From contig NZ_RAQC01000002.1 in assembly GCF_003610405.1 (NCBI RefSeq), positions 1 to 64,000 of the forward strand: a stretch of DNA of 64,000 bases. Reading direction: 5' to 3'. Below the pieces are notes generated by a model. The model was given only the letters and a program-made list of their open reading frames with translations. It ran no database searches and had not been told where the DNA came from. Source of the stretch: Microbacterium sp. AG238 (GTDB lineage: Bacteria; Actinomycetota; Actinomycetes; Actinomycetales; Microbacteriaceae). Position 1 is the stretch's first letter. The number at the start of each line of letters is the position of its first letter. A program made the position numbers and the translations under genes. Below, in pieces: positions 1 to 9,371 of the stretch.

Positions 1-86
1 GTTACATTCCGAACCCGGAAGCTAAGCCTCACAGCGCCGATGGTACTGCAGGGGGGACCCTGTGGGAGAGTAGGACACCGCCGGAC
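1..86 (+). rRNA. rrf: 5S ribosomal RNA, 3' part
   Basis: The bases match the central and 3' portion of actinobacterial 5S rRNA: the loop region gaacccggaagctaagcc, then the helix around gggggaccc and the closing strand ending near ccgccggac. Roughly the first 30 nt lie before the window. It is followed directly by an intrinsic terminator, so this is the end of an rRNA operon. The exact 3' end is uncertain by a few bases. Confidence 0.93.
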
Positions 87-96
87 TTCTTTCGTG

Positions 97-126
97 AAAA
101 GGCCACCCAATGTTGGGTGGCCTTTT
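97..126 (+). terminator. Intrinsic terminator of the rRNA operon
   Basis: A perfect stem, aaaaggccaccca paired with tgggtggcctttt around a short loop, ends in a run of T. It sits about 10 nt after the 5S gene and ends before the start of the next gene. Confidence 0.93.
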
Positions 127-152
127 CTCGTTTCCGGGACGAAAGGAACGTC

Positions 153-1427
153 GTGACTGAAGAAGACCGCCCGCGATCGGAGCGTAAGCCCCGCTACTCT
201 GCTGCGGATTCCGGTGCGCGGCGTCCATCTCGCGACGGCGACTCCCGTCCGCCGCGTGCCAATGACGATCGCCCGCGTCGGGATGGCGCCGGAGACGGTC
301 GTCCTCGTCGCGACGGTGATTCCCGTCCGCAGCGCGATGGTGATTCCCGTCCGCGTCGCGATGGTGATCGTCCGTCGTACCAGCGTCATGATGCTGATTC
401 CCGTCCGCAGCGCGATGGTGATTCCCGTCCGCGTCGCGATGGTGATCGTCCGTCGTACCCGCGTCGTGATGGTGACCGCCCGTCGTACCAGCGTCGTGAT
501 GGTGATTCCCGTCCGCGTCGTGATGGTGATCGGCCGTCGTACCAGCGTCGTGATGGTGACCGTCCTTCTTACCCTCGTCGCGATGGTGACCGTCCGTCGT
601 ACCCGCGCCGCGACGGCGACGCGCGCCCGCGTCGGGATGACCGCGACGGGGCACGTGCGTCGCGTCCGCCGCAGGGTTCCGAGCGTCGCGACATCCCGCG
701 CGGCCCGGAGATCCCCGAAACCGTCACGGCTCGTGACCTGCCGGGCGCCGCGCGCAACGAACTGAAGACCCTGAGCAAGGAGAACGCGGAGCAGGTCGCC
801 CGTCACCTCGCCATGGTCGCGCAGCTGATCGACGACGACCCCGAGCTCGCGCACGAGCACGCTCTCGCGGCATCGCGCCGGGCCGGTCGCGTCGGAGTCG
901 TGCGTGAGACGGTGGCGATCACCGCCTATGCGACGGGCGACTACGCCCTCGCGCTGCGTGAACTGCGCACCTACCGCCGCATCTCCGGAAGCGACGACCA
1001 GATCGCCATGATGGTCGACAGCGAGCGCGGAGTCGGCCGTCCCGACCGGGCGCTCGAGGTCGGCCGCGCCGTCGACCGGTCCACCCTTCCCATCGAGGTC
1101 CGCGTCGAGCTCGCGATCGCGATGTCGGGTGCCCGCCTCGACCTCGGCGAGACCGAGCGCGCGCTGCAGGAACTCGACATCCCCGAGCTCGACCCTGACC
1201 GCGCCTTCTCGTGGAGCCCCGCTCTGTTCGCGGCCCGGGCGGCTGTGCTCGAGGACCTGGGGCGTTCCGACGAAGCCGCACTCTGGCAGCGTCGGGCCGT
1301 CGTCGCCGAGGAGGCACTCGGCGCGACCGACGCCGACCGCGAGCTGATCGTGGTCGACGACATCGATGAGACCGCGGCGCTCGAAAGCGAGGCGCCGGCG
1401 GAAGCCAAGACGGAGGAGCGCGACTGA
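153..1427 (+). CDS. TPR-like protein with Arg/Asp-rich repeat N-terminus
   Basis: Protein of 424 residues. The N-terminal third is a hydrophilic, highly charged tract built from a RRDGDRPSYQ-like decapeptide repeated about ten times, probably disordered. The C-terminal part (from about residue 195) is alpha-helical and Ala/Leu/Arg-rich, resembling tetratricopeptide repeats. I start it at GTG 153, behind gaaagga at 141-147; an in-frame ATG at 117 lies inside the rRNA terminator stem and is rejected. The stop overlaps the ATG of the HAD phosphatase. Position matches mycobacterial Rv1691, a TPR-type protein of unknown function. Its molecular role is unknown; a scaffold or nucleic-acid-associated role is only a guess from the charge pattern. 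Confidence 0.8.
   Translation: MTEEDRPRSERKPRYSAADSGARRPSRDGDSRPPRANDDRPRRDGAGDGRPRRDGDSRPQRDGDSRPRRDGDRPSYQRHDADSRPQRDGDSRPRRDGDRPSYPRRDGDRPSYQRRDGDSRPRRDGDRPSYQRRDGDRPSYPRRDGDRPSYPRRDGDARPRRDDRDGARASRPPQGSERRDIPRGPEIPETVTARDLPGAARNELKTLSKENAEQVARHLAMVAQLIDDDPELAHEHALAASRRAGRVGVVRETVAITAYATGDYALALRELRTYRRISGSDDQIAMMVDSERGVGRPDRALEVGRAVDRSTLPIEVRVELAIAMSGARLDLGETERALQELDIPELDPDRAFSWSPALFAARAAVLEDLGRSDEAALWQRRAVVAEEALGATDADRELIVVDDIDETAALESEAPAEAKTEERD
272..637 (+). repeat. In-frame tandem repeats, 30-nt unit
   Basis: A run of near-identical 30-nt units built around cgtcgtgatggtgaccgtcc encodes the decapeptide repeat of the TPR-like protein. Unit boundaries drift and some units are shortened, as expected from slippage or unequal recombination. 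The repeat also keeps a spurious His/Asp-rich reading frame open on the opposite strand. Confidence 0.85.
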
Positions 1428-2467
1428 TGGGGCTGTTCTCCCGCTCATCGACGACGGCGACGCCGCTCGACGGCGTGGATGCGGTCCTCGCCGACCTCGA
1501 CGGCGTCGTCTATGCCGGGCCGGGTGCGCTCCCGCATGCCATCGAGAGCTTGAACCGCGCGGGTGCGTCGCGCCGGCTCGGATACATCACCAACAACGCA
1601 TCCCGACGGGACTCGGTCGTCGCCGAACACCTGCGCGAGCTCGGGCTGACGTCCACCCGACCCGAAGACGTGATCACGAGCCCTCAGGCTGCCATGCGCC
1701 TGCTGCGTGAACGCGTTGCCGTCGGCGCGACGATTCTCGTCGTCGGCGGTGACGGGCTCGTCCACGAGCTCGAGAAAGCTGGCTATGTGCCCACCCGTTC
1801 GGCCGACGACAACCCCGCGGCCGTCGTTCAGGGGTTCGCACCCGACGTCGGCTGGGCGCAGCTCGCCGAGGCCGCCTACGCGTTGGCCACCCCGGAGGAT
1901 GAAGGCGGGATCCCCTGGATCGCCACCAACACCGACTGGACCATTCCGCAGGCGCGGGGGATCGCGCCGGGAAACGGCACCCTCGTCTCGGCCGTGCACA
2001 CGGCGGTCGGCCGACTCGCGACCGTCGCCGGCAAGCCCGAGCGTCCGATCTTCGACGAGGCCGTCGCCCGCTTCGGGGCCGCGCAGCCCCTGTTCATCGG
2101 CGACCGCCTCGACACGGACATCGCCGGTGCGCAGGCAGCCGGAATCCGCTCGGTGCTCGTGCTGACGGGTATCGATCGGCCCAAGCACGTGCTCGCGGCC
2201 CCCGCCAACGCCCGGCCGACCTACATCGTCGGCGACCTGCGTGAGCTGCACGAGCCCTACCCCGAGGTCAGGACGAAGGGCGACGTGACCACGGTCGGCG
2301 CCGCATCCGTGCGCATCGACGGCGCCGACATCGTCATCGAGTCTGAAGGCGACCGCCCGATCGACCTCGTGCGTGCGGGTGCCGCCGCGATCTGGGCGAC
2401 CGGCCGTGCGATCTACGGATTCCGGGTGCCGGAGCGTCTCTACGCGGATCCGTTCCACCGTCCCTGA
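1427..2467 (+). CDS. HAD-IIA family sugar/glycerol phosphatase
   Basis: Cytoplasmic phosphatase of 346 residues. HAD motif I is DLDGVVY (nucleophile D23, acid/base D25); the stretch YITNNASR is motif II, and GDRLDTDIAGAQAAGI carries motif IV. The cap between them is of the NagD/phosphoglycolate type (class IIA), with the KPERPIFDEA motif typical of the family. The mycobacterial gene in the same position (Rv1692) is known as a glycerol-3-phosphate phosphatase, so that substrate is plausible here but not shown. Translationally coupled to the upstream gene (ATGA overlap). Confidence 0.9.
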   Translation: MGLFSRSSTTATPLDGVDAVLADLDGVVYAGPGALPHAIESLNRAGASRRLGYITNNASRRDSVVAEHLRELGLTSTRPEDVITSPQAAMRLLRERVAVGATILVVGGDGLVHELEKAGYVPTRSADDNPAAVVQGFAPDVGWAQLAEAAYALATPEDEGGIPWIATNTDWTIPQARGIAPGNGTLVSAVHTAVGRLATVAGKPERPIFDEAVARFGAAQPLFIGDRLDTDIAGAQAAGIRSVLVLTGIDRPKHVLAAPANARPTYIVGDLRELHEPYPEVRTKGDVTTVGAASVRIDGADIVIESEGDRPIDLVRAGAAAIWATGRAIYGFRVPERLYADPFHRP

Positions 2468-2487
2468 CCCCGCGTATCGTGGGAACC

Positions 2488-2697
2488 ATGTCGATGGATG
2501 GTGCCGACCCGGGTGAGCGCGACGCCGCCACCGCGGACAGCGCGACGCAGGGCCTCGCTGAGCAATGGCGTGACGACCTGCTGTCGTCGCTCGACGTCAT
2601 CGAGGATCAGCCGTTGAGCGAGCGGGCCGCGTCGTATGCGGCCCTGCATGACGAGCTGGCGCGTCGCCTCGACTCCGGTCCCACCGGCGCCGCGTGA
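2488..2697 (+). CDS. Small conserved hypothetical protein
   Basis: Acidic protein of 69 residues with a helical C-terminal half (EQWRDDLLSSLDVIEDQPLS). No recognised domain. It occupies the slot of mycobacterial Rv1693, between the HAD phosphatase and tlyA. ATG 2488 is preceded by tatcgt at 2475-2480, a possible -10 element 7 nt from the start, so it may begin a leaderless transcript. GTG 2479 is an in-frame alternative that would lie inside that element. Its TGA overlaps the GTG of tlyA. Confidence 0.75.
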   Translation: MSMDGADPGERDAATADSATQGLAEQWRDDLLSSLDVIEDQPLSERAASYAALHDELARRLDSGPTGAA

Positions 2698-3500
2698 GCA
2701 CGCGTCTCGATTCGGCGCTGGCGGCACGCGGACTCGCACGCTCGCGCAGCCACGCCGCGACCCTGATCGCCGAGGGGCTCGTGTCGGTGGACGGACTCAC
2801 CGTCGTGAAGGCGTCCCACCCCGTGGCGGATGACGCCACCATCGCCGTCGCCGGGGCCGACCACTACGTCAGCCGCGCGGCGCACAAGCTGATCGCCGGG
2901 CTCGACGCGTTCGGCATCCACGTCGCGGATCGGAGCGCCCTCGACATGGGCGCCTCGACCGGGGGCTTCACGCAGGTGCTGCGCGAGCGCGGCGCCCGCC
3001 CCGTCGTCGCCGTCGACGTCGGACACGGGCAGCTCGCGCCGAGCATCGCCGCAGACCCCGACGTGCTCGTCGTCGAGGGCTTCAACGTGCGCGACCTCTC
3101 GCCCGAGGCGCTGGCCGGTATGGCGGGCGCCCCGTTCCAGCCGGAGATCATCACCGGCGACCTCTCGTTCATCTCGCTGGAGCATGTCCTTCCCGCCGTC
3201 GTCTCGGTGTGCGATCCGGCGACCGATGTCGTCCTGCTCGTCAAGCCGCAGTTCGAGGTCGGTCGGACCGCCGTCAAAGGCGGGCTGGTGACCGATCCGG
3301 CCCTCCGAGCGGATGCTGTGATGGGCGTGCTGTGGTCGGCGTGGGACGCGGGGCTCGCCACGCACGGTGTCATCGCATCGCCGCTCGTGGGAACGCACGG
3401 CAATCAGGAATACGTCGTGCACCTGTGCATCCGCGCTGGTGACGCGGGCAATCCGACACAATGGATACACACGGTGGACGAACTGGCGGGAGCCCGATGA
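2694..3500 (+). CDS. tlyA: TlyA-type rRNA 2'-O-methyltransferase
   Basis: Protein of 268 residues: an N-terminal S4 RNA-binding domain (residues 1-62) and an FtsJ-like S-adenosylmethionine methyltransferase domain with the SAM loop DMGASTGG at 84-91 and the KPQFEVG motif. TlyA methylates cytidine 2'-hydroxyls in 16S and 23S rRNA, and its loss gives capreomycin resistance in mycobacteria. GTG start overlaps the previous stop by 4 nt, and its own TGA overlaps the ATG of nadK, consistent with one transcript. Length and order are standard for the family. Confidence 0.94.
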   Translation: MSTRLDSALAARGLARSRSHAATLIAEGLVSVDGLTVVKASHPVADDATIAVAGADHYVSRAAHKLIAGLDAFGIHVADRSALDMGASTGGFTQVLRERGARPVVAVDVGHGQLAPSIAADPDVLVVEGFNVRDLSPEALAGMAGAPFQPEIITGDLSFISLEHVLPAVVSVCDPATDVVLLVKPQFEVGRTAVKGGLVTDPALRADAVMGVLWSAWDAGLATHGVIASPLVGTHGNQEYVVHLCIRAGDAGNPTQWIHTVDELAGAR

Positions 3501-4432
3501 CCGACGCGATGCGCAACATCCTCGTCGTCGCTCACGCGCGCCGTCCCGACACCGTCGCCGCGGCGCAACGCGTCCTCAACGCGCTGTCCGGTGCCGGGGC
3601 GCGGCCCGTGCTCGCCGCAGACGACCGCGCCGAACTCGTCGAGGCGCTCGGTGAGCTGCCCGGCGTCGCCACACTGGATCAGGAGGTCACGGTCGCCGAT
3701 CTCGAGCTCGCGATCGTCCTGGGCGGCGACGGCACGATCCTGCGCGCCGTCGACCTCGTCCGAGGCGGGACCGCGCCCGTCCTCGGCATCAACATGGGCC
3801 ACGTCGGCTTCCTCGCCGAGATCGAGGCCGACGACATGGACGACGCCGTCCGGCGGGTCATCGACCGCGACTACGACGTCGAAGAGCGCATGGCGCTCTC
3901 GGTCCGGGTGAAAGACGGTTCCGGCGCTGTCGTGTACGAGACCTGGGCGCTGAACGAGGCGACGGTCGAGAAGGCCAGCCGCGAACGGATGCTCGAGGTC
4001 GTCCTCGAGGTCGACCGGCGTCCGCTCTCGGCCTTCGGCTGCGACGGCGTCGTCATCGCGACACCGACCGGATCGACCGCGTACAACTTCTCCGCCGGCG
4101 GCCCCGTGATCTGGCCGGACGTCGAAGCGGTGGCCGTCGTGCCGCTCTCGGCCCATGCGCTCTTCGCCCGTCCGCTGGTGATCAGCCCCGAGGCATCCGT
4201 GGCGATCGAGGTCGGCGCGGGCACGAACGGCACCGGCATCCTGTGGGCGGATGGCCGCCGCTCGCAGGAACTCCCGCCGGGCGCCCGGGTCGTGGTGCGC
4301 CGTTCGAAGACCCCTGTGCGCCTGGCCCGACTGCATCCGGCCGCCTTCACCGACCGGCTCGTCCGCAAGTTCCGGTTGCCGGTGGTGGGCTGGCGCGGTC
4401 CGAGTCTCGAGCAGCAGGAGAGTGCGACGTGA
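3497..4432 (+). CDS. nadK: NAD kinase
   Basis: Cytoplasmic enzyme of 311 residues that phosphorylates NAD to NADP. It carries the family signature GGDGT (residues 76-80), followed by the NMGHVGFLAE loop and the ATPTGSTAYNFSAGGP substrate-binding segment. I choose ATG 3497, which overlaps the tlyA stop; an in-frame upstream GTG-type extension would run into tlyA. The element cacaat/gataca near 3459-3468 could be an internal promoter. Its TGA overlaps the GTG of recN. Confidence 0.95.
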   Translation: MTDAMRNILVVAHARRPDTVAAAQRVLNALSGAGARPVLAADDRAELVEALGELPGVATLDQEVTVADLELAIVLGGDGTILRAVDLVRGGTAPVLGINMGHVGFLAEIEADDMDDAVRRVIDRDYDVEERMALSVRVKDGSGAVVYETWALNEATVEKASRERMLEVVLEVDRRPLSAFGCDGVVIATPTGSTAYNFSAGGPVIWPDVEAVAVVPLSAHALFARPLVISPEASVAIEVGAGTNGTGILWADGRRSQELPPGARVVVRRSKTPVRLARLHPAAFTDRLVRKFRLPVVGWRGPSLEQQESAT

Positions 4433-6120
4433 TCGAGGAGATGCGTCTGCGCGGCCTCGGCGTGATCGCCGAGGCGACCTTGCCGATAGGCCCCGGGTTC
4501 ACCGCGATCACGGGTGAGACGGGTGCGGGCAAGACCATGGTCGTCACCGGGCTCGGACTGCTGCTCGGGCAACGCGCCGACTCGGGAGCCGTGCGCGCCG
4601 GTGCGCCGCAGGCATCCGTCGACGGCGTCTGGATCGTCGACGAGAGCGGGCCCGTCGCCGAGCGGGTGCGCGAGGCCGGAGGAGACGTCGAACCGATCGG
4701 CGGGGGCCGCTCCGAGCTGTATCTGGGCCGTGTGCTGTCGAGCGAGGGGCGCTCGCGCGCGAGCGTCGGAGGCCGTCCGGCACCCGCGGCGGTGCTCGCC
4801 GAGCTCGCCGAGCAGCTCATCGTCGTGCACGGACAGTCCGACCAGCTGCGCCTCAAGTCCGCCGCCGCGCAGCGCGACGCGCTCGACCGCTTCGGCGGGC
4901 CGGAGATCACCGCGGTGCGCGATCGCTACCGCGCGGCGTTCGAGGCCTGGCGTGCCGTCGATGCCGAACTGACTCAGCTCGACGCCGATCGCGATGCGCG
5001 CCGACGAGAGGCGGACGATCTACGCGCCCGCATCGCCGACATCGAGGCCGTCGCGCCGCAGCCGGGCGAGGATGCGGCGCTCGCCGAACGCGCGGAGAAG
5101 CTGGCGAACGTCGAAGAGCTGCGTGCCGCCGCAGCCACGGCACACGATGCGCTCTCGAACGACGATGAGCTCCCCGACGCGGTGTCGCTCCTCGCCGAGG
5201 CCCGGCGCGCCATCGAGCGCTCCGCGGCGAGCGATGCGGCGCTCGCCGCGTTCGTCGAGCCCCTGGCCGACCTCGGTTACCGCGCCGCCGATCTCGTGAC
5301 GGGACTGAGCGCGTACCTCGCCGATCTCGACGAGAGCGGGCCGCAGGAGCTCGCGGCCGTCGAGGAGCGGCGCGCGGCGCTGAACGGCCTGCTGCGCGCG
5401 CACGGCACTCTCGACGAGGCGCTCGCGCTGCTCGAGAGCGGGTCCGCGCGACTCATGGAGCTCGACGACGACGGCGACCGCATCGAGAGACTGCGGGCTG
5501 AACGCGACGAGCTCGGCGAAGCGCTGGATGCCGCAGCCGCGGAGCTCACCGCAGCCCGTACCGCCGCCGCGGAGCGCCTCGGCGAGGCGGTGACGGCGGA
5601 ACTCCGCGAGCTCGCCCTGCCCGACGCGCGACTGCTCGTCACCGTCGAGCCCGGCACTGCGTCGGTGTCGGGTCGTGACGACGTGACGATCCTGCTGGCG
5701 CCGCACCCCGGCGCCGACCCCCGGCCGGTCGCGAAGGGAGCCTCGGGCGGTGAGCTCAGCCGTGTCATGCTCGCGATCGAGGTCGTGATCGCGGGAACCG
5801 ACCCCGTGCCGACCTTCGTGTTCGACGAAGTGGATGCCGGCATCGGCGGTGCCGCCGCGATCGAGGTGGGTCGACGGCTCGCACGGCTCGCCGAGACCAG
5901 CCAGGTGATCGTCGTGACGCACCTCGCGCAGGTCGCGGCCTTCGCGACCAACCACCTGACCGTCGTGAAGTCGAACGACGGCTCGGTGACGGCCTCGAGT
6001 GTGCGGCGTCTGGACGGCGGCGACCGCGAGGCCGAGATGGCTCGTCTGCTGTCCGGGCTGCCGGATTCGGGGGCCGCGATCGAGCACGCCCGAGAACTGC
6101 TGAACCTGTCGCGTTCCTGA
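4429..6120 (+). CDS. recN: DNA repair protein RecN
   Basis: SMC-like ATPase of 563 residues that acts in double-strand break repair. Walker A is GETGAGKT (residues 29-36). A long Ala/Glu/Arg-rich coiled-coil central region follows, then the ABC signature with SGGELSR and Walker B PTFVFDEVDAGIGG near the C-terminus. The start is GTG 4429 within the nadK stop; the longer upstream open frame inside nadK is a shadow. The neighbours tlyA-nadK-recN are a conserved actinobacterial trio. Confidence 0.95.
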   Translation: MIEEMRLRGLGVIAEATLPIGPGFTAITGETGAGKTMVVTGLGLLLGQRADSGAVRAGAPQASVDGVWIVDESGPVAERVREAGGDVEPIGGGRSELYLGRVLSSEGRSRASVGGRPAPAAVLAELAEQLIVVHGQSDQLRLKSAAAQRDALDRFGGPEITAVRDRYRAAFEAWRAVDAELTQLDADRDARRREADDLRARIADIEAVAPQPGEDAALAERAEKLANVEELRAAAATAHDALSNDDELPDAVSLLAEARRAIERSAASDAALAAFVEPLADLGYRAADLVTGLSAYLADLDESGPQELAAVEERRAALNGLLRAHGTLDEALALLESGSARLMELDDDGDRIERLRAERDELGEALDAAAAELTAARTAAAERLGEAVTAELRELALPDARLLVTVEPGTASVSGRDDVTILLAPHPGADPRPVAKGASGGELSRVMLAIEVVIAGTDPVPTFVFDEVDAGIGGAAAIEVGRRLARLAETSQVIVVTHLAQVAAFATNHLTVVKSNDGSVTASSVRRLDGGDREAEMARLLSGLPDSGAAIEHARELLNLSRS

Positions 6121-6124
6121 CTGA

Positions 6125-6130
6125 TAGAAT
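6125..6130 (+). promoter_or_regulatory. -10 element of pyrG, probably leaderless
   Basis: The hexamer tagaat lies 8 nt before the GTG of pyrG and immediately after the recN stop. No Shine-Dalgarno sequence fits between them, so transcription probably starts at or next to the start codon. A weak -35 match (ctgaac, about 6100-6105) lies inside the end of recN. Confidence 0.6.
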
Positions 6131-6138
6131 AGAAGCCC

Positions 6139-7833
6139 GTGACGGACACTCATCGCGCGGCCTCTTCCCAGAACACCACCAAGCAGATCTTCGTGACCGG
6201 TGGTGTGGTCTCTTCTCTCGGTAAGGGACTGACCGCCGCGAGTCTCGGCAACCTCCTCACCGCACGCGGTCTCCGCGTCGTGATGCAGAAGCTCGACCCG
6301 TATCTGAACGTCGACCCGGGCACGATGAACCCCTTCCAGCACGGTGAGGTCTTCGTCACCGACGACGGCGCCGAGACCGACCTCGACATCGGGCACTACG
6401 AGCGCTTCCTCGACATCGAGCTCACGCAGGCGGCCAACGTCACGACCGGGCAGATCTACTCGCAGGTCATCGCCAAGGAGCGCCGCGGCGAGTACCTCGG
6501 CGACACCGTCCAGGTCATCCCGCACATCACCGACGAGATCAAGCGCCGGATGCGGCTGCAGGCGACCGAGGAACCCCGCCCGGACGTCATCATCACCGAG
6601 GTCGGCGGCACCGTCGGCGACATCGAGTCGCAGCCCTTCCTCGAAGCCGCCCGCCAGCTGCGTCACGAGCTCGGCCGCGACAACGTGTTCTTCGTGCACG
6701 TCTCGCTCGTGCCGTTCATGGGCGCCTCGGGCGAGCAGAAGACGAAGCCGACGCAGCACTCGGTCGCAGCCCTCCGCCAGGTCGGCATCCAGCCCGACGC
6801 CCTCGTGCTGCGCAGCGACCGCCCCGTCAGCGAGAGCAACCGCAACAAGATCGCGCTCATGTGCGACGTTGACGTCGAGGGCGTCGTGAACACCGTCGAC
6901 CTGCCGAGCATCTACGACATCCCCTCGACCCTCAACGACCAGGGCCTCGACGCCTACATCACGCGCCGACTCGGGCTCGCCGAGAAGGCCGACGACGTCG
7001 ACTGGACGCGGTGGAGCAAGGTCCTCGACGCCGTCCACAACCCCAAGCACGAGGTCACGATCGGCCTCGTCGGAAAGTACATCGACCTGCCCGACGCATA
7101 TCTGTCGGTCACCGAAGCCCTCAAGGCCGGCGGCTTCGCGCAGGAGACCAAGGTCAACGTCACCTGGATCCCTTCCGACCTGTGCGAGACGCCGGAGGGG
7201 GCCGAGAAGGCTCTCGCGAGCATCGACGGCATCGTCGTGCCCGGCGGCTTCGGCATCCGCGGCATCGAGGGCAAGCTCGGCGCACTGAAGTTCGCGCGCG
7301 AACAGGGCATCCCCACGCTGGGCATCTGCCTGGGCCTGCAGTGCATGGTCATCGAGTACGCGCGCAACATGGCGGGCCTGTCGGGTGCGTCCTCGAGCGA
7401 GTTCGACCCGGAGACCGAGTTCCCGGTCATCGCGACGATGGCCGAGCAGGTCGACATCATCGCCGGCGGCGACCTCGGCGGCACGATGCGCCTGGGCCTG
7501 TACGAGGCCGACCTCGCCGAGGGCTCGCTCGCGGCCGAGGTGTACGGAGCCACGAAGGCCTCCGAGCGCCACCGCCACCGCTACGAGGTGAACAACCGGT
7601 ACCGCGACCAGATCGCCGAGGCCGGACTGGTCTTCTCGGGCCTGTCACCCGACCGCAACCTCGTCGAGTACGTCGAGCTGCCGCGTGACGTGCACCCGTA
7701 CTACATCGCGACGCAGGCCCACCCCGAGCTGCGGTCGCGCCCGACCGAGGCGAACCCGCTCTTCCGCGGGCTGGTCGCCGCCGCCCTCGACCGGCACCGC
7801 GCGAGCGAGCTGTTCGAGGTCGAGGATGCCTGA
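6139..7833 (+). CDS. pyrG: CTP synthase
   Basis: Enzyme of 564 residues that aminates UTP to CTP with glutamine and ATP. The N-terminal synthetase domain has the P-loop VVSSLGKG and the [16 protein letters not shown] segment. The C-terminal class I glutamine amidotransferase domain has the nucleophile C397 (GICLGLQCM) and the H528/E530 pair (AHPE). Length is normal. GTG start with a -10 hexamer 8 nt upstream suggests a leaderless message and a new transcription unit. Its end overlaps the NUDIX gene by 8 nt. Confidence 0.97.
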   Translation: MTDTHRAASSQNTTKQIFVTGGVVSSLGKGLTAASLGNLLTARGLRVVMQKLDPYLNVDPGTMNPFQHGEVFVTDDGAETDLDIGHYERFLDIELTQAANVTTGQIYSQVIAKERRGEYLGDTVQVIPHITDEIKRRMRLQATEEPRPDVIITEVGGTVGDIESQPFLEAARQLRHELGRDNVFFVHVSLVPFMGASGEQKTKPTQHSVAALRQVGIQPDALVLRSDRPVSESNRNKIALMCDVDVEGVVNTVDLPSIYDIPSTLNDQGLDAYITRRLGLAEKADDVDWTRWSKVLDAVHNPKHEVTIGLVGKYIDLPDAYLSVTEALKAGGFAQETKVNVTWIPSDLCETPEGAEKALASIDGIVVPGGFGIRGIEGKLGALKFAREQGIPTLGICLGLQCMVIEYARNMAGLSGASSSEFDPETEFPVIATMAEQVDIIAGGDLGGTMRLGLYEADLAEGSLAAEVYGATKASERHRHRYEVNNRYRDQIAEAGLVFSGLSPDRNLVEYVELPRDVHPYYIATQAHPELRSRPTEANPLFRGLVAAALDRHRASELFEVEDA

Positions 7834-8392
7834 GCTGCGCGACGAACCCGTCGAGCCCGAGGTCGTCTCGAGCGAGCTCGTCTACTCCGGACACGTCTGG
7901 GACGTGCGGAGTGAGACGGTGCGTTTCGGCGACGGCGAGATCACCCGCCAGTTCGTCGACCACCCCGGGGCTGCGGCCGTCGTCGCGATCGACGACGAGG
8001 AGCGCGTGGTGCTGATCCAGCAGTACCGGCATCCGATCCGTCACCGCGACTGGGAGATCCCCGCCGGGCTGCTCGACGTCGCCGGCGAACCGCCGATCGA
8101 GACCGCCCGGCGCGAACTCGCCGAAGAGGTCGACCTGGTGGCCGAGTCGCTCGAGCCGCTCGTCAGCATCTTCACGACGCCCGGGGGCAACGACGAGATC
8201 ATCCACGTCTTCCTCGCCCGCGGACTCCGTCCGGCACCGAGCGCTTACGAGCGCGAGGACGAGGAGGCCGACATGCGCGTCGAACGCGTGCCGTTGACGG
8301 AGGTCGTCGACGGCGTGCTCGCGGGACGGTTCCGCAACGGCATCCTGGCGACGGGCGTGCTCGCGGCGGCCGAACGGCTGCGTCGGGGCTGA
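7826..8392 (+). CDS. NUDIX hydrolase, ADP-ribose pyrophosphatase type
   Basis: Protein of 188 residues. The Nudix box is the segment [18 protein letters not shown], with the usual glycine near its end replaced by aspartate; the preceding [10 protein letters not shown] is typical of actinobacterial ADP-ribose pyrophosphatases such as Rv1700. It would hydrolyse ADP-ribose to AMP and ribose-5-phosphate; substrate is inferred from family resemblance. ATG 7826 lies inside the end of pyrG, indicating translational coupling. It lies between pyrG and xerD as in mycobacteria. Confidence 0.88.
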   Translation: MPELRDEPVEPEVVSSELVYSGHVWDVRSETVRFGDGEITRQFVDHPGAAAVVAIDDEERVVLIQQYRHPIRHRDWEIPAGLLDVAGEPPIETARRELAEEVDLVAESLEPLVSIFTTPGGNDEIIHVFLARGLRPAPSAYEREDEEADMRVERVPLTEVVDGVLAGRFRNGILATGVLAAAERLRRG

Positions 8393-8397
8393 CGGAC

Positions 8398-9321
8398 GTG
8401 CGGCTCGACCGCGCCGTCGCGGCGTACCTGCGACACATCTCGGTCGAACGCGGACTGTCGGCGCACACCGTCGCGGCCTATCGCCGCGACCTCGACGCGT
8501 ACACCGTGTGGCTCGACGGGCAGGGCATCGACGAGACGTCGGAGATCACGGCGGAGGTCGTGACGCGGTTCGCGGAAGAAGCGGCGTCCGCCGACCCGCC
8601 GCCGGCGGCGACGTCGCTGGCGCGGCTGCAGTCGTCGCTGCGGGGACTGCACCGCTTCCTGGCCCGCGAAGGCATCGTCGACGCGGACCCGACGCAGCGG
8701 CTGCGCCCGCCCAAGACGCCGCGGCGCCTCCCGAAGGCGCTGACGATCGATCAGGTCGAACGGCTGCTCGACGCCGCAGGCCCCACGCCGGGCGATGTCG
8801 CGGCGACCGACCTCGCCGCGTTGAGGGATCGAGCGCTGCTCGAGCTGCTGTACGCGACCGGCGCTCGGGTGTCGGAGATCGTGCAGCTGGATGTCGACGA
8901 CCTCGCCCTCGGCGACGTGCTGCGCGTTCGAGGCAAGGGTGCGAAGGAGCGGATCGTGCCGGTCGGCTCGTACGCTCGTGCCGCGGTCGAGGCCTACCTC
9001 GCGCGGGCGCGGCCGGAGCTCTCCCGGCGCGGACGGGCGACGCCCCGGCTGTTCCTCGGGGTGCGCGGTGCTCCGCTGTCGCGGCAGAGCGCGTGGCTGA
9101 TCATCCAGCAGGCGGCCGAGCGCGCTGAGCTGGCGGCCCATGTGTCACCGCACACCCTCCGGCATTCGTTCGCGACGCACCTGCTGCAAGGCGGAGCCGA
9201 CGTGCGTGTCGTACAGGAACTGCTCGGGCACGCCTCGGTGGCGACGACCCAGATCTACACGCACGTCACGGTCGACGCGCTGCGAGAGATCTACGCGACC
9301 TCTCATCCCCGCGCGCGCTGA
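8398..9321 (+). CDS. xerD: Site-specific tyrosine recombinase XerD
   Basis: Recombinase of 307 residues that resolves chromosome dimers at dif. All catalytic residues are visible: R157 (ATGARVSEI), K180 (GKGAKER), H252 and R255 (HTLRHSFA), H278 (LGHAS) and nucleophile Y287 (QIYTHV). The N-terminal SAM-like DNA-binding domain spans about residues 1-85. GTG start 5 nt after the NUDIX stop. Position in the pyrG-NUDIX-xerD string supports xerD rather than a mobile-element integrase. Confidence 0.95.
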   Translation: MRLDRAVAAYLRHISVERGLSAHTVAAYRRDLDAYTVWLDGQGIDETSEITAEVVTRFAEEAASADPPPAATSLARLQSSLRGLHRFLAREGIVDADPTQRLRPPKTPRRLPKALTIDQVERLLDAAGPTPGDVAATDLAALRDRALLELLYATGARVSEIVQLDVDDLALGDVLRVRGKGAKERIVPVGSYARAAVEAYLARARPELSRRGRATPRLFLGVRGAPLSRQSAWLIIQQAAERAELAAHVSPHTLRHSFATHLLQGGADVRVVQELLGHASVATTQIYTHVTVDALREIYATSHPRAR

Positions 9322-9333
9322 GACGCGCGCGGG
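9308..9333 (+). terminator. GC-rich hairpin at the end of xerD
   Basis: Perfect 10-bp arms (cccgcgcgcg and cgcgcgcggg) around a 6-nt loop that contains part of the xerD stop. There is no T-tract, as is common for terminators in very GC-rich bacteria. Confidence 0.6.
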
Positions 9334-9371
9334 CGAACGGCCCCGCAGCCCCGGCACGGCAGGATGGGAAC

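Noticed and set aside
272..637. Possible CRISPR array
   Set aside because: Units are directly adjacent, without unique spacers, and in frame with a protein repeat.
22..654. His/Asp-rich 210-residue minus-strand frame
   Set aside because: Produced by the 30-nt repeats of the TPR-like gene read on the other strand; it also runs through the rRNA terminator.
5020..7578. 852-residue open frame on the minus strand across recN and pyrG
   Set aside because: Antisense shadow of two well-identified genes; the translation shows no domain and has the Arg/Asp/Val-rich look typical of shadows in GC-rich DNA.
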